From positions 1 to 13,672 of the forward strand of contig DASRBO010000005.1 in assembly GCA_035653595.1 (NCBI GenBank): a DNA stretch of 13,672 nt, given 5' to 3'. Shown in pieces: positions 7,139-13,452 of this stretch. Made by a program: the position numbers and the translations under genes. Below the pieces are notes generated by a model. It worked only from the letters and a program-made list of their open reading frames with translations, searched no databases and was not told where the DNA came from. The stretch is from DASRBO01 sp035653595 (GTDB taxonomy: Bacteria; Actinomycetota; Acidimicrobiia; Acidimicrobiales; JAJPHE01). Each line of letters starts with the position of its first letter. Position 1 is the first letter of the stretch.

Positions 7139-7161
7139 AACCGGAGGAAGCTTCCGCTTAG
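7137..7161. promoter_or_regulatory. TetR operator 2 (second copy)
   Basis: GTAACCGGAGG-AAG-CTTCCGCTTAG has the same 11-3-11 layout as operator 1, with arms matching at eight of eleven positions. Its half-sites resemble those of operator 1 (shared core of TAA followed by CGGAG or CGGAAG). The centres of the two sites are 24 bp apart. It includes the perfect 10-bp palindrome GGAAGCTTCC at 7146-7155. It lies over the predicted transcription start, so it may add to repression or control the regulator's own promoter. Confidence 0.5.
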
Positions 7162-7193
7162 TGACCAAGATACCAGCGGAAAGGTCGGAGTCA

Positions 7194-8708
7194 ATGATCC
7201 AGATGCTCGCCCAGCCCCTGCGGCGGCTGGCGCCGGCGGGGTGGGGGAGGGGGTCGCCGTCGGTGGCCCTCGCCGCCATCCTCACGGCCCAGTTGATGGT
7301 CGTGCTCGACGCCACCATCGTCAACGTCGCCCTGCCCCACATCCAGCACAGCCTCCACTTCTCCGGCTCCTCGCTGTCCTGGGTGCTCAACGCCTACGTC
7401 CTCACCTTCGGCGGTCTGCTCCTGCTCGGGGCCCGTTCCGGCGACCTGCTCGGCCGTCGCCGGGTCTTCCTGGCCGGAATAGCCCTGTTCGCCGCCAGCT
7501 CGCTGGCCGGCGGCCTCGCCACCGCCGGCTGGATGCTGCTGGCGGCCCGGGCCCTGCAGGGCGTCGGCGGGGCGCTCGCCGCCCCCGCCGCCCTGGCCCT
7601 GTTGACCACCCTCTTCCCGGAGGGGGCCGGCCGGGTGCGGGCCATCGGCCTGTTCACGACCGTGTCGGCCGCCGGGGGTGCCATCGGGCTGGTGACCGGG
7701 GGCCTGCTCACCGAGTGGGCTTCGTGGCGGTGGGTCATGTTCGTCAACGTGCCCATCGGCCTCGCCGTCCTCGTGGTCGCCTCGGCGGTCCTGGGCGAGA
7801 CGGCCCGGCGCCCGGGCCACTTCGATCTCGCCGGCGCCGTGACCTCGACGGCGGGGATGACGGCGGTCGTGCTCGGCCTCATCGAGGCGGGGACCTCGGG
7901 CTGGTCGGCGCCGCCCACCCTGGTCGCCCTGGGCGTCGGGGCGGTGCTGATGGCAGCCTTCGTCCGCATCGAGCAGACGGTGGCGGAGCCCATCCTGCCC
8001 CTGCGGCTGCTCGCCAGCCGGGTCCGTACCGGGGCCAACGTGGCCCGCGGCCTCGGCTACGCCGGCATGTACGGGATGGTCTTCTTCCTCACCCAGTTCC
8101 TGCAGGAGGTGCAGGGCCGCTCCGCCCTCGTCACCGGGGTCTCGTTCCTGCCCACGCCGACGACGGTGTTCCTGTCCTCCCAGCTGACCAGCCGGGTGCT
8201 GATCCGCCGCCTGCCGGAGAAGGCCGTCATGCTGATCGGCTCGGCCCTGCTGGCCGCCGGCCTGTTGGACATGACCCGTCTGCAGGTCGACACCTCCTAC
8301 ATGCGGATCCTCCCCGGCCTGATCCTGCTCGGCGCCGGCATGGGCACATCGTTCGTGAGCCTGACCACCGCCGGGCTGACCGACGTCGCCCCGTCCGACG
8401 CCGGGGCGGCCTCCGGCCTCATCAACGTGATGCAGCAGCTGGGGGCGGCGCTCGGCCTGGCCGTGCTGGTGACGGCCTTCGACAGCCTGGCCGGGCCCGG
8501 CGGTTCGGCCGGACTGGCCTCGGCGGTGGGCAGCGCCCGGGCCAGCCTGGTCCACTCCATGGACGAGACCTTCGGGGTGGGGGCGCTGTTCGCCGTGGCG
8601 GCCTTCGTCCTGGTCGCCGTGGCCGTGCGCCGGCCGGCGGGGCGGGACGCGATGACCGTCGAGCAGCCGGCCGCCCAAGCCGTGGAACTGGACTTCGAGG
8701 CCGCCTGA
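7194..8708 (+). CDS. DHA2-family MFS multidrug efflux transporter
   Basis: This 504-aa transporter is a proton-driven drug exporter of the 14-helix EmrB/QacA type. LDATIVNVALP in the first membrane helix (38-48, Asp39) is the DHA2 signature. GARSGDLLGRRR (79-90) is motif A in the loop between helices 2 and 3. GGAIGLVTGGLLTEWASWRW (161-180) followed by FVNVP is the motif C region of helix 5. Alternating hydrophobic helices continue to about residue 485. The ATG at 7194 is preceded by GGAAAGG and GGAG; a second ATG three codons on is possible. It is controlled by the divergent TetR gene through the operators at 7113-7161. No membrane-fusion partner is adjacent, as expected for a single-membrane exporter. 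The substrate is unknown. Confidence 0.93.
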   Translation: MIQMLAQPLRRLAPAGWGRGSPSVALAAILTAQLMVVLDATIVNVALPHIQHSLHFSGSSLSWVLNAYVLTFGGLLLLGARSGDLLGRRRVFLAGIALFAASSLAGGLATAGWMLLAARALQGVGGALAAPAALALLTTLFPEGAGRVRAIGLFTTVSAAGGAIGLVTGGLLTEWASWRWVMFVNVPIGLAVLVVASAVLGETARRPGHFDLAGAVTSTAGMTAVVLGLIEAGTSGWSAPPTLVALGVGAVLMAAFVRIEQTVAEPILPLRLLASRVRTGANVARGLGYAGMYGMVFFLTQFLQEVQGRSALVTGVSFLPTPTTVFLSSQLTSRVLIRRLPEKAVMLIGSALLAAGLLDMTRLQVDTSYMRILPGLILLGAGMGTSFVSLTTAGLTDVAPSDAGAASGLINVMQQLGAALGLAVLVTAFDSLAGPGGSAGLASAVGSARASLVHSMDETFGVGALFAVAAFVLVAVAVRRPAGRDAMTVEQPAAQAVELDFEAA

Positions 8709-8715
8709 CTCGCGG

Positions 8716-8730
8716 CCTGGCGCCGCCAGG
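8716..8730 (+). terminator. Weak hairpin after the efflux gene
   Basis: CCTGGC-GCC-GCCAGG gives a 6-bp GC stem with a 3-nt loop, 7 nt after the efflux gene stop. It has no U-run (the next bases are ATTCAC), so it would be at best a weak intrinsic terminator. The larger palindrome at 8804-8831 may serve the same purpose. Confidence 0.25.
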
Positions 8731-8742
8731 ATTCACAAGGGC

Positions 8743-8769
8743 GTAGCAAGTCCGAAAAAACCGAGCAAC
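8743..8769 (+). promoter_or_regulatory. GlnR-like 11-bp-period motif upstream of wHTH regulator
   Basis: GTAGC-n6-GAAAA-n6-GCAAC follows the spacing of the actinobacterial GlnR box (gTnAc-n6-GaAAc-n6-GtnAC, recalled consensus). A further TTCAC lies one period upstream at 8732-8736. The element also shares the string AAGTC followed one base later by GAAA with the stronger box at 10590-10627. It lies 118 nt before the GTG of a winged-helix regulator. Matches to the consensus are partial, so this is a candidate only. Confidence 0.35.
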
Positions 8770-8803
8770 ATCTGCCCACCATCCTGCTCAATCCGGGCGA
8801 TAG

Positions 8804-8831
8804 CGGACCGGTGCCCCGGGGCACCGGTCCG
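8804..8831. repeat. Perfect 28-bp palindrome
   Basis: The arm CGGACCGGTGCCCC at 8804-8817 is followed immediately by its exact reverse complement at 8818-8831, with no spacer. It ends 55 nt before the start of the small winged-helix regulator and 12 nt before a GGAGGGAG sequence. As RNA it would form a very stable GC hairpin but has no U-run behind it. It could be a terminator for the efflux gene, an operator for autoregulation, or a leader structure. No other copy was noticed in the window. Confidence 0.7.
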
Positions 8832-8886
8832 TCGAACCGAGCGGAGGGAGCGGCCGACGTCCATCGACGAGCAGGAGCCAGAGGCG

Positions 8887-9396
8887 GTGGTCCTCGTCCC
8901 GTGGGGCGGCGACGACGACGGGCCTCCGCCGCCGGCGCCGGCCCGGCGGGCCCGGCTCTTCCTCGTCCAGCCGGGGGCGTCGCTGCCCCGGCTGAGCGGG
9001 TGCCTCGACGACTGGGTGCGCCTGCCCGCCGCCGAGGACGAGGTGGAGGCCCGCTCCGCTGCCCTGCAGGCCAGGCTGGCGCTCCACGAGCGGGGGAGGG
9101 AGAGGCCGCGGATGGACGAGCTCGGCGTCCTCTACGTGGGCTCCCGCTGGGTGGACCTCCCGCCGATCGAGGCCCGGCTGTGCCGGGTGCTGGTGGCGAA
9201 CCTGGGCCACCCCGTTCCGACCCCGGCCCTGCTCGAGGCCGGCTGGGGACCGGGCGGCGGCACGAGCTCGAGCATCCGCATCCAGGTGCTGCGGCTGCGG
9301 CGCCGGCTGGCGCCGGTGGGCCTGGCGATCCATGCCCTTCCCCGCCGGGGCTATCTGTTGGATTGGGCCGATCCGGCCCCGGTGGGGGCGACCTGA
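8887..9396 (+). CDS. Stand-alone OmpR-type winged-helix regulator with a reduced receiver
   Basis: This 169-aa protein has a C-terminal winged-helix DNA-binding domain of the OmpR/PhoB type over about 76-160. Evidence is the opening strands (MDELGVLYVGSRWVDL), PPIEARLCRVLVANLGHPVP, TPALLEAGW, the recognition helix SSSIRIQVLRLRRRLAP, and the wing IHALPRRGYLLDW. The first 70 residues are too short for a receiver. LDDWVRLPAAEDEVEARSAAL (40-60) resembles only the last strand and helix of a GlnR-type receiver, and no phosphorylatable Asp pocket is visible. The GTG at 8887 has AGGAG at 8873-8877. The frame stays open upstream, and a stronger GGAGGGAG at 8843-8850 points to an ACG at 8857, so a longer protein from a rare start is possible. 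The membrane protein gene follows after 6 nt, probably in one operon. Target genes unknown. Confidence 0.8.
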   Translation: MVLVPWGGDDDGPPPPAPARRARLFLVQPGASLPRLSGCLDDWVRLPAAEDEVEARSAALQARLALHERGRERPRMDELGVLYVGSRWVDLPPIEARLCRVLVANLGHPVPTPALLEAGWGPGGGTSSSIRIQVLRLRRRLAPVGLAIHALPRRGYLLDWADPAPVGAT

Positions 9397-9402
9397 GCGC
9401 GA

Positions 9403-10044
9403 ATGGCGAGCGGTAGTCTCAATCCGGTGCCCGCCGCCGATCAGCCGACGCCCCCCACCTTCCTGGGCCGCATCCGGCAGGCCATGCTCAAGGATCCGCC
9501 CGCCAGTCAGGGCGCCAACCCGCCCCGCTCGCGCTCTGCTGACGAGATCGAGGGCGAGGCGCGCAGGGCCGACGACCGCGAGCGGCTGATCGGCCTATTC
9601 GGCGCCCCGCTCGCCGCCGTGGTCAGCTTCCTGGTGATCGGCAACCAGCTGGCCAACGACCCGCCGGCGCCCACCAGGGCCGGCCAGCACAACAAGCTGC
9701 ACGTGAGCCCGGCCGTCTACCACGACCTCCTGATCGTGCTGTTGGGGCTGTCGGTGGTGCTGTTGGTGGCGGCCATGATGCGCCGGCGCCTGTACATGGG
9801 CATCGCCGCCGCCCTTTTCGGCCTGGCCCTGTTCAACCTCCACTACTGGGGCTTCGGCATCCCTTACCTGCTGGGCGGATCGTGGCTGATCGTGCGGTCC
9901 TACCGGCTGCAGAGGGAGCTGAGCGAGGCCGGCGGGGGCAAGGGGAGGACCGGCTCGGGCCCCGGGCGGAACCAGAAGATCAGGACGGGGCAGCCGTCCG
10001 CCAACAAGAGGTATACCCCCCGGCGGAACGGCTCCGGCCGCTGA
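9403..10044 (+). CDS. Uncharacterised multi-pass membrane protein with NKRYTP tail
   Basis: This 213-aa protein has a Pro-rich, charged cytoplasmic N-terminus (1-62). Hydrophobic helices follow at about 64-81 (LFGAPLAAVVSFLVIG), 107-125 (HDLLIVLLGLSVVLLVAAM), 131-147 and 150-166 (GFGIPYLLGGSWLIV). The basic tail contains PSANKRYTPRR. A tail of the form NKRYTP recurs, as I recall, in small actinobacterial membrane proteins of unknown function. It follows the winged-helix regulator gene by 6 nt, so the two are likely cotranscribed. The ATG at 9403 has only a weak G-rich ribosome site (GGTGGGGG), and the ATG at 9484 is an alternative. The last 65 bp overlap the 3' end of the opposing membrane protein gene. 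Function unknown. Confidence 0.8.
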   Translation: MASGSLNPVPAADQPTPPTFLGRIRQAMLKDPPASQGANPPRSRSADEIEGEARRADDRERLIGLFGAPLAAVVSFLVIGNQLANDPPAPTRAGQHNKLHVSPAVYHDLLIVLLGLSVVLLVAAMMRRRLYMGIAAALFGLALFNLHYWGFGIPYLLGGSWLIVRSYRLQRELSEAGGGKGRTGSGPGRNQKIRTGQPSANKRYTPRRNGSGR

Positions 10045-10474
10045 GGGCCAGCGCCGCCAGGGCCATCAGGGCGGCCAGCAACAGCGACGGCACGACGAAC
10101 ACGCTCCACGAGCTGTGCTCCGACGCCACGTCGCCCGCGCTGACCAGGAGGGTCGGGTCCTCAGGCGTGGTGATGACCCTCACCCGGTCACCGACCCCGT
10201 GGGGGGCCGAACCGGGCAGACCGGCGCGGTAGGACCGCCCGGCGAGGGAGAAGCTGCCGGTGCAGGTGTAGCCGACCAGGTTGCTGCCGCTGCCCCCCAT
10301 CAGCCCGCGACAGCCAGTGACGGTCGCCTCCACGGCGACACCGTCCTGGCGCAGCCGGGTGGCGGCATCGTTGTGGCGGACCCCGGCCCAGAACAGCAGC
10401 CCGGTCGTCATCGCCAGGCCGGCCATGACGAGACCCAGCGCCGCTCGCCGTATGTGGGCGGCGTCGACCTCCAC
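9980..10474 (-). CDS. DUF3592-like two-helix membrane protein
   Basis: This 164-aa protein has membrane helices at about 10-32 (AALGLVMAGLAMTTGLLFW) and 123-144 (WSVFVVPSLLLAALMALAAL) around an extracytoplasmic loop. That plan, with GVAVEATVTGCRG and GDRVRVITTPEDPTLLV in the loop, resembles DUF3592 proteins, whose role is unknown. Two loop cysteines (55 and 71) could form a disulfide. The GTG at 10474 is chosen because GGGGAG lies 5 nt upstream; the frame is open back to 10708, but that part is Pro/Arg-rich shadow over the amt promoter. It is divergent from the ammonium transporter across 228 bp containing the GlnR-type box, so it may share nitrogen control. Its 3' end overlaps the facing gene. 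Confidence 0.78.
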   Translation of the reverse strand: MEVDAAHIRRAALGLVMAGLAMTTGLLFWAGVRHNDAATRLRQDGVAVEATVTGCRGLMGGSGSNLVGYTCTGSFSLAGRSYRAGLPGSAPHGVGDRVRVITTPEDPTLLVSAGDVASEHSSWSVFVVPSLLLAALMALAALALSGRSRSAGGYTSCWRTAAPS

Positions 10475-10589
10475 GCCGGCTCCCCGCAGGGTGCCGACGG
10501 GCGCATCGGTCGGGGTTTCCTCGGCGATGGGCGGATGGTACCGGGGCCGGGGGCGCCCGAACCGGCCCGGAGGTCCCGGCGCCGGCGAC

Positions 10590-10627
10590 TTCACAAGTCG
10601 GAAACATTTGTGTGACTCAGCAGCAAC
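10590..10627 (+). promoter_or_regulatory. GlnR-type box upstream of amt-glnK
   Basis: TTCAC-n6-GAAAC-n6-GTGAC-n6-GCAAC fits the GlnR box recalled for Streptomyces and relatives (gTnAc-n6-GaAAc-n6-GtnAC-n6-GaAAc) with every spacer exactly 6 nt. The middle two elements match fully. It lies 75-113 nt before the amt start codon, where an activator would sit, and amt-glnK is the classic GlnR target under nitrogen limitation. A GlnR-type regulator elsewhere in the genome is inferred. The -10 box is not clear; TGCAATCT at 10636-10643 is a weak candidate. Confidence 0.72.
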
Positions 10628-10702
10628 ACAGGGCCTGCAATCTGTGGCCGCCTGGCGGTGGGCCGCCCGGCGTTGCCGTACTCCGGAGAGGAGAACCCAG
10701 CT

Positions 10703-12259
10703 GTGCATGTCCTGCTAGGTGCAGCGGTCCAGGTCCCGTACGCGAGCTGGCTGAACACGGGCGACAACACGTGGCAGATAGTCGCTGCCACCTTCGTCGG
10801 TCTGATGAGCCTGCCTGGCCTGGCCGTGCTCTACGCCTCGATCGTCCAGAAGAAGTGGGCGGTCAACGTCCTGGCGATGATGTTCGCCGGCTTCTCGATC
10901 GTCCTGATCGCCTGGGTGCTGTGGACCTACAAGATGGGCTTCGGGGCCACGTCCATAGGCCACGGGGTCAAAGACGGGGTGCAGACCCAGCTGAACGGGG
11001 TCGGATGGGTCAAGCACTTCTTCGACAACCTGGTCGGCCGGCCTGGTCAGATCACCAATGCCACCAGCGAGCAGGGACAGGCGGTGTCGGCGGCCAACAC
11101 GGCCATCCCCTTCCACTTCCCGACGACGACCCTGGCCTACTTCCAGTTTGTGTTCGCCGCCATCACCCCGCTGCTGTTCATGGGCAGCGTGCTCGGCCGG
11201 ATCAAGTTCAGCGCCTGGTGCCTCCTGGTGCTGGGATGGTCCACCTTCGTGTACGGCATCGACGCCTTCCTCCTGTGGGGTGGCGGGTACTTCGCCCAGG
11301 AAGGCGCTCTCGACTTCTCCGGTGGGTACGTGATCCACATGTCCGCCGGAGTCTCGGGTTTCGTGGCCGCCTGGGTCCTCGGTCCCCGGCTCCTGCGGGA
11401 CCGACAAACGGCAATTCCCAACAACCTGGTCATGGCGGCGGTCGGCGCCGGCATCCTGTGGCTGGGCTGGAACGGCTTCAACGGCGGCGATCCGTACTAC
11501 GCCGGGGCCGACGCCGCCGCCGCCGTGGTGAACACCAACCTCGCCACCGCTGTCGGAGTGGTGGTCTGGATGGCGCTGGACGCCTGGGGGACCAAGGCCA
11601 AGAAGCCCACCTTCCTCGGTGGGGTGAACGGCATGATCTGCGGCCTGGTCGGCATCACCCCGTCAGCGGGGTGGGTCAACGGCTGGGGCGCCATGCTGGT
11701 CGGCCTGATCAGCACCACGGTGGTCTGGTTGGCGTGGAACTACCTGTCCAAGGTGCGTCCGTTCTCGAGAGTCGACGACGCCCTCGGGGTCATCTACACC
11801 CACGGCATAGCCGGGTTCCTGGGTGGTCTCATGCTCGGCCTGTTCGGGGATCCCAACATGATCGAGTACGGCTGCGGCAAGCTCGACGCCGCCGGCCAGG
11901 TGGTAAACACGACCAGTGCCGCCTACATGGCCACGACCAAGTCCTGCACCCCGTTCTCGGTCAGCGGGCTCATGTACACCGGTTCCTTCCACCAGCTCTG
12001 GGAGCAGTTCCGGGCGGCGGTCTGGGTGATCCTGTGGTCGGCGGTGGTGACCTTCATCCTGATGCAGGTGATCCGGCTCGTCCTGCGTGGCCTCCGCTAC
12101 CGCGACGACGTGCTGGAGGTCGGCGACCTCGCCATCCACGACGAGGAGGCCTTCCCGGAGGCGCCCCTGGCCGAGCGGACCGGCGGTGGCGGCCCGGGCG
12201 CTGGCAGCGCCTTCGAGCTGGCCGGTATCGGGGCCCGGAGCTCGCCCCCGCCGGAGTGA
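10703..12259 (+). CDS. amt: Ammonium transporter (Amt family)
   Basis: This 518-aa membrane channel conducts ammonium across the cytoplasmic membrane. The pore histidines are His212 in DFSGGYVIHMSAG and His367 in VIYTHGIAGF. Trp192 (FLLWGGG) and Phe259 (GWNGFNGGDPY) occupy the positions of the AmtB ammonium-site Trp and pore-gate Phe, and Asp205 matches the conserved structural Asp. The GTG at 10703 has GGAGAGGAG at 10685-10693; the frame is open upstream but not protein-like. It is about 100 residues longer than E. coli AmtB, mainly from a long loop near 80-140, a loop near 381-430 with Cys391 and Cys415, and a Gly/Pro-rich end. AmtB Ser219 is replaced by Asp263. The cytoplasmic tail (RYRDDVLEVGDLAIHDEEAF) should interact with GlnK. 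The gene order amt-glnK supports the call. Confidence 0.95.
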   Translation: MHVLLGAAVQVPYASWLNTGDNTWQIVAATFVGLMSLPGLAVLYASIVQKKWAVNVLAMMFAGFSIVLIAWVLWTYKMGFGATSIGHGVKDGVQTQLNGVGWVKHFFDNLVGRPGQITNATSEQGQAVSAANTAIPFHFPTTTLAYFQFVFAAITPLLFMGSVLGRIKFSAWCLLVLGWSTFVYGIDAFLLWGGGYFAQEGALDFSGGYVIHMSAGVSGFVAAWVLGPRLLRDRQTAIPNNLVMAAVGAGILWLGWNGFNGGDPYYAGADAAAAVVNTNLATAVGVVVWMALDAWGTKAKKPTFLGGVNGMICGLVGITPSAGWVNGWGAMLVGLISTTVVWLAWNYLSKVRPFSRVDDALGVIYTHGIAGFLGGLMLGLFGDPNMIEYGCGKLDAAGQVVNTTSAAYMATTKSCTPFSVSGLMYTGSFHQLWEQFRAAVWVILWSAVVTFILMQVIRLVLRGLRYRDDVLEVGDLAIHDEEAFPEAPLAERTGGGGPGAGSAFELAGIGARSSPPPE

Positions 12260-12327
12260 GGGCGGTCGCGATGGACACCGAGCCGGTAATGACGAGTCAT
12301 CGACGGTAGGAGAGGGAGCGCAGCAGC

Positions 12328-12666
12328 GTGAAGCTGATCGTGGCAGTGATCAAGCCGTTCAAGCTGGCCGACGTGAAGGAGTCCCTGATCAAGCTGGGCG
12401 TTCAGGGCATGACCCTCTCCGAGGCCCAGGGCTTCGGGCGGCAGCGGGGCCACACCGAGGTCTACCGGGGCGCCGAGTACACAGTCGACTTCCTGCCCAA
12501 GCTACGGGTCGAGGTGCTGGTCGAGGACGACCGGGCGCCCGACGTGGTGGAGGCCATAGTCGCCAACGCCGCCACCGGCAAGATCGGCGACGGCAAGGTG
12601 TGGATCGTGCCGGTGGAGAACGTGGTGCGGGTTCGCACCGGCGAGCGGGGGAGCGACGCCATTTAG
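12328..12666 (+). CDS. glnK: P-II nitrogen regulatory protein GlnK
   Basis: This 112-aa P-II signalling protein forms trimers that bind ATP/ADP and 2-oxoglutarate and block the ammonium channel when nitrogen is plentiful. MKLIVAVIKPFKLADVKESL at the start, GFGRQRGHTEVYRGAEYTVDF over the T-loop with Tyr51 (the residue modified by uridylylation or adenylylation), and TGKIGDGKVWIVPVENVVRV near the end are the family signatures. The length is standard. The GTG at 12328 has AGGAGAGGGAG at 12308-12318. It follows amt by 68 nt, which includes a small inverted repeat ATGAC-GA-GTCAT (12289-12300). The usual third actinobacterial gene, glnD, is not next; a YjbQ-family gene follows instead. Confidence 0.97.
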   Translation: MKLIVAVIKPFKLADVKESLIKLGVQGMTLSEAQGFGRQRGHTEVYRGAEYTVDFLPKLRVEVLVEDDRAPDVVEAIVANAATGKIGDGKVWIVPVENVVRVRTGERGSDAI

Positions 12667-12680
12667 TAAGCCGTGGGGCC

Positions 12681-13082
12681 GTGGAGACGATCGAGCTACA
12701 GATCGACACGTCGGGCCGTCAGGTCGTCGACCTGACGGCGCCGGCGGCGGACTTCTGCCGGGGCCGGGCCGACGGTCTGCTCAGCGTGTTCGTCCCTCAC
12801 GCCACCGCCGGTGTCGCCCTGATGGAGACCGGGTCAGGGTCCGAGGCCGATCTGGTCGCCGCTCTCGAGCGGATCCTGCCGAGGGACGAGCGCTACCGCC
12901 ACCGCCACGGCTCGCCCGGCCACGGCGCCGACCATGTTCTCCCTGCGCTGGTGGGACCGTCGGTGACGGTCCCGGTCCAGGCCGGCCAGATGCTGCTGGG
13001 CACGTGGCAGAGCATCGTCCTCGTCGACCTGAACTCGGACAACCCGCGGCGGCGGGTGCGACTGAGCTTCGTCGCCGGCTGA
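12681..13082 (+). CDS. yjbQ: YjbQ/UPF0047-family protein
   Basis: This 133-aa cytosolic protein belongs to the YjbQ (UPF0047) family. Family members have been linked to a weak, promiscuous thiamine-phosphate synthase activity; the true role is unclear. The conserved core is visible: FVPHATAGVALME (37-49, with His40 and Glu49), GHGADHVLPALVGPSVTVPV (80-99), and GQMLLGTWQSIVLVDLN (102-118) followed by RRRVRLSF. The length is normal. The GTG at 12681 is chosen because it begins the family-like VETIELQIDTSG; its ribosome site is weak (GTGGGG), so translation may depend on glnK, which ends 14 nt upstream. It converges on the next gene with a 4-bp gap. The operon position implies coexpression with nitrogen genes, but no functional link is established. 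Confidence 0.9.
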   Translation: METIELQIDTSGRQVVDLTAPAADFCRGRADGLLSVFVPHATAGVALMETGSGSEADLVAALERILPRDERYRHRHGSPGHGADHVLPALVGPSVTVPVQAGQMLLGTWQSIVLVDLNSDNPRRRVRLSFVAG

Positions 13083-13086
13083 GAGG

Positions 13087-13305
13087 TCAGTGGCCCTTGA
13101 CCAGGTAGCCGACATGGACGCCGAGCACGACGTAGCCGGCGGCCAGGGCGCCCTTGAGCACGTTCGAGCGCGAGATGAGCACCGAAATGGTCTTCGGCTG
13201 GCTCAGCTTGGCCGTTTCGGCGATCAGGGCGGTCAGCTCGTAGGCACAGACGCCCGCCATGAGACCCTTGAGAATGTTGTCGCGCAATTCGGGCGTACTC
13301 CTCAT
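13087..13305 (-). CDS. Small uncharacterised membrane protein
   Basis: This 72-aa protein has an N-terminal amphipathic or hydrophobic stretch (NILKGLMAGVCAYELTALIA, about 10-29), a polar linker (ETAKLSQPKTISVLISRSN) and one clear membrane helix near the end (LKGALAAGYVVLGVHVGYLV). I recognise no family. The start is uncertain. The ATG at 13305 has no good upstream ribosome site, whereas AGGAG inside its second and third codons is placed 10 nt before a TTG at 13287, giving a 66-aa alternative. It converges with the YjbQ gene with only 4 bp between stops. A possible promoter lies upstream at 13369-13399. Confidence 0.65.
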   Translation of the reverse strand: MRSTPELRDNILKGLMAGVCAYELTALIAETAKLSQPKTISVLISRSNVLKGALAAGYVVLGVHVGYLVKGH

Positions 13306-13368
13306 TCGGTCGGAGCGGGGGCTCGGCGCCTGCCGCCGCCGTCGCTGCTGGCGCGACGACGGAGCCGG

Positions 13369-13399
13369 ATCCTAGGGGCTCGGCCATATCCCTCGGCAA
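13369..13399 (-). promoter_or_regulatory. Possible promoter for small membrane protein
   Basis: On the minus strand TTGCCG (13394-13399) and TAGGAT (13369-13374) are each four of six to the -35 and -10 consensus, but the spacer is 19 nt, longer than ideal. It sits about 65 nt before the ATG of the small membrane protein. The rest of the 147-bp gap (13306-13452) shows nothing else I can support. Confidence 0.22.
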
Positions 13400-13452
13400 G
13401 CGCTCCCCGGTTCATTAGCCCCGGTGCGCCCGCCGGCCACGATGTCGTCGTT

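Noticed and set aside
7191..8678. 495-codon minus-strand frame opposite the efflux gene
   Set aside because: It is Gly/Gln/His/Arg-rich shadow sequence opposite a clear 14-helix transporter.
8811..9416. 201-codon plus-strand frame starting inside the palindrome
   Set aside because: It is out of frame with the winged-helix domain and consists of Gly/Ala/Arg/Pro low-complexity sequence.
12289..12300. ATGAC-GA-GTCAT inverted repeat between amt and glnK
   Set aside because: Five-base arms are too short to call a site without a second copy, and no known regulator match was recognised. It is mentioned only in the glnK entry.
10612..12309. 565-codon plus-strand frame overlapping amt
   Set aside because: It is Arg/Gly/Pro-rich and out of frame with a clear Amt protein that has both pore histidines.
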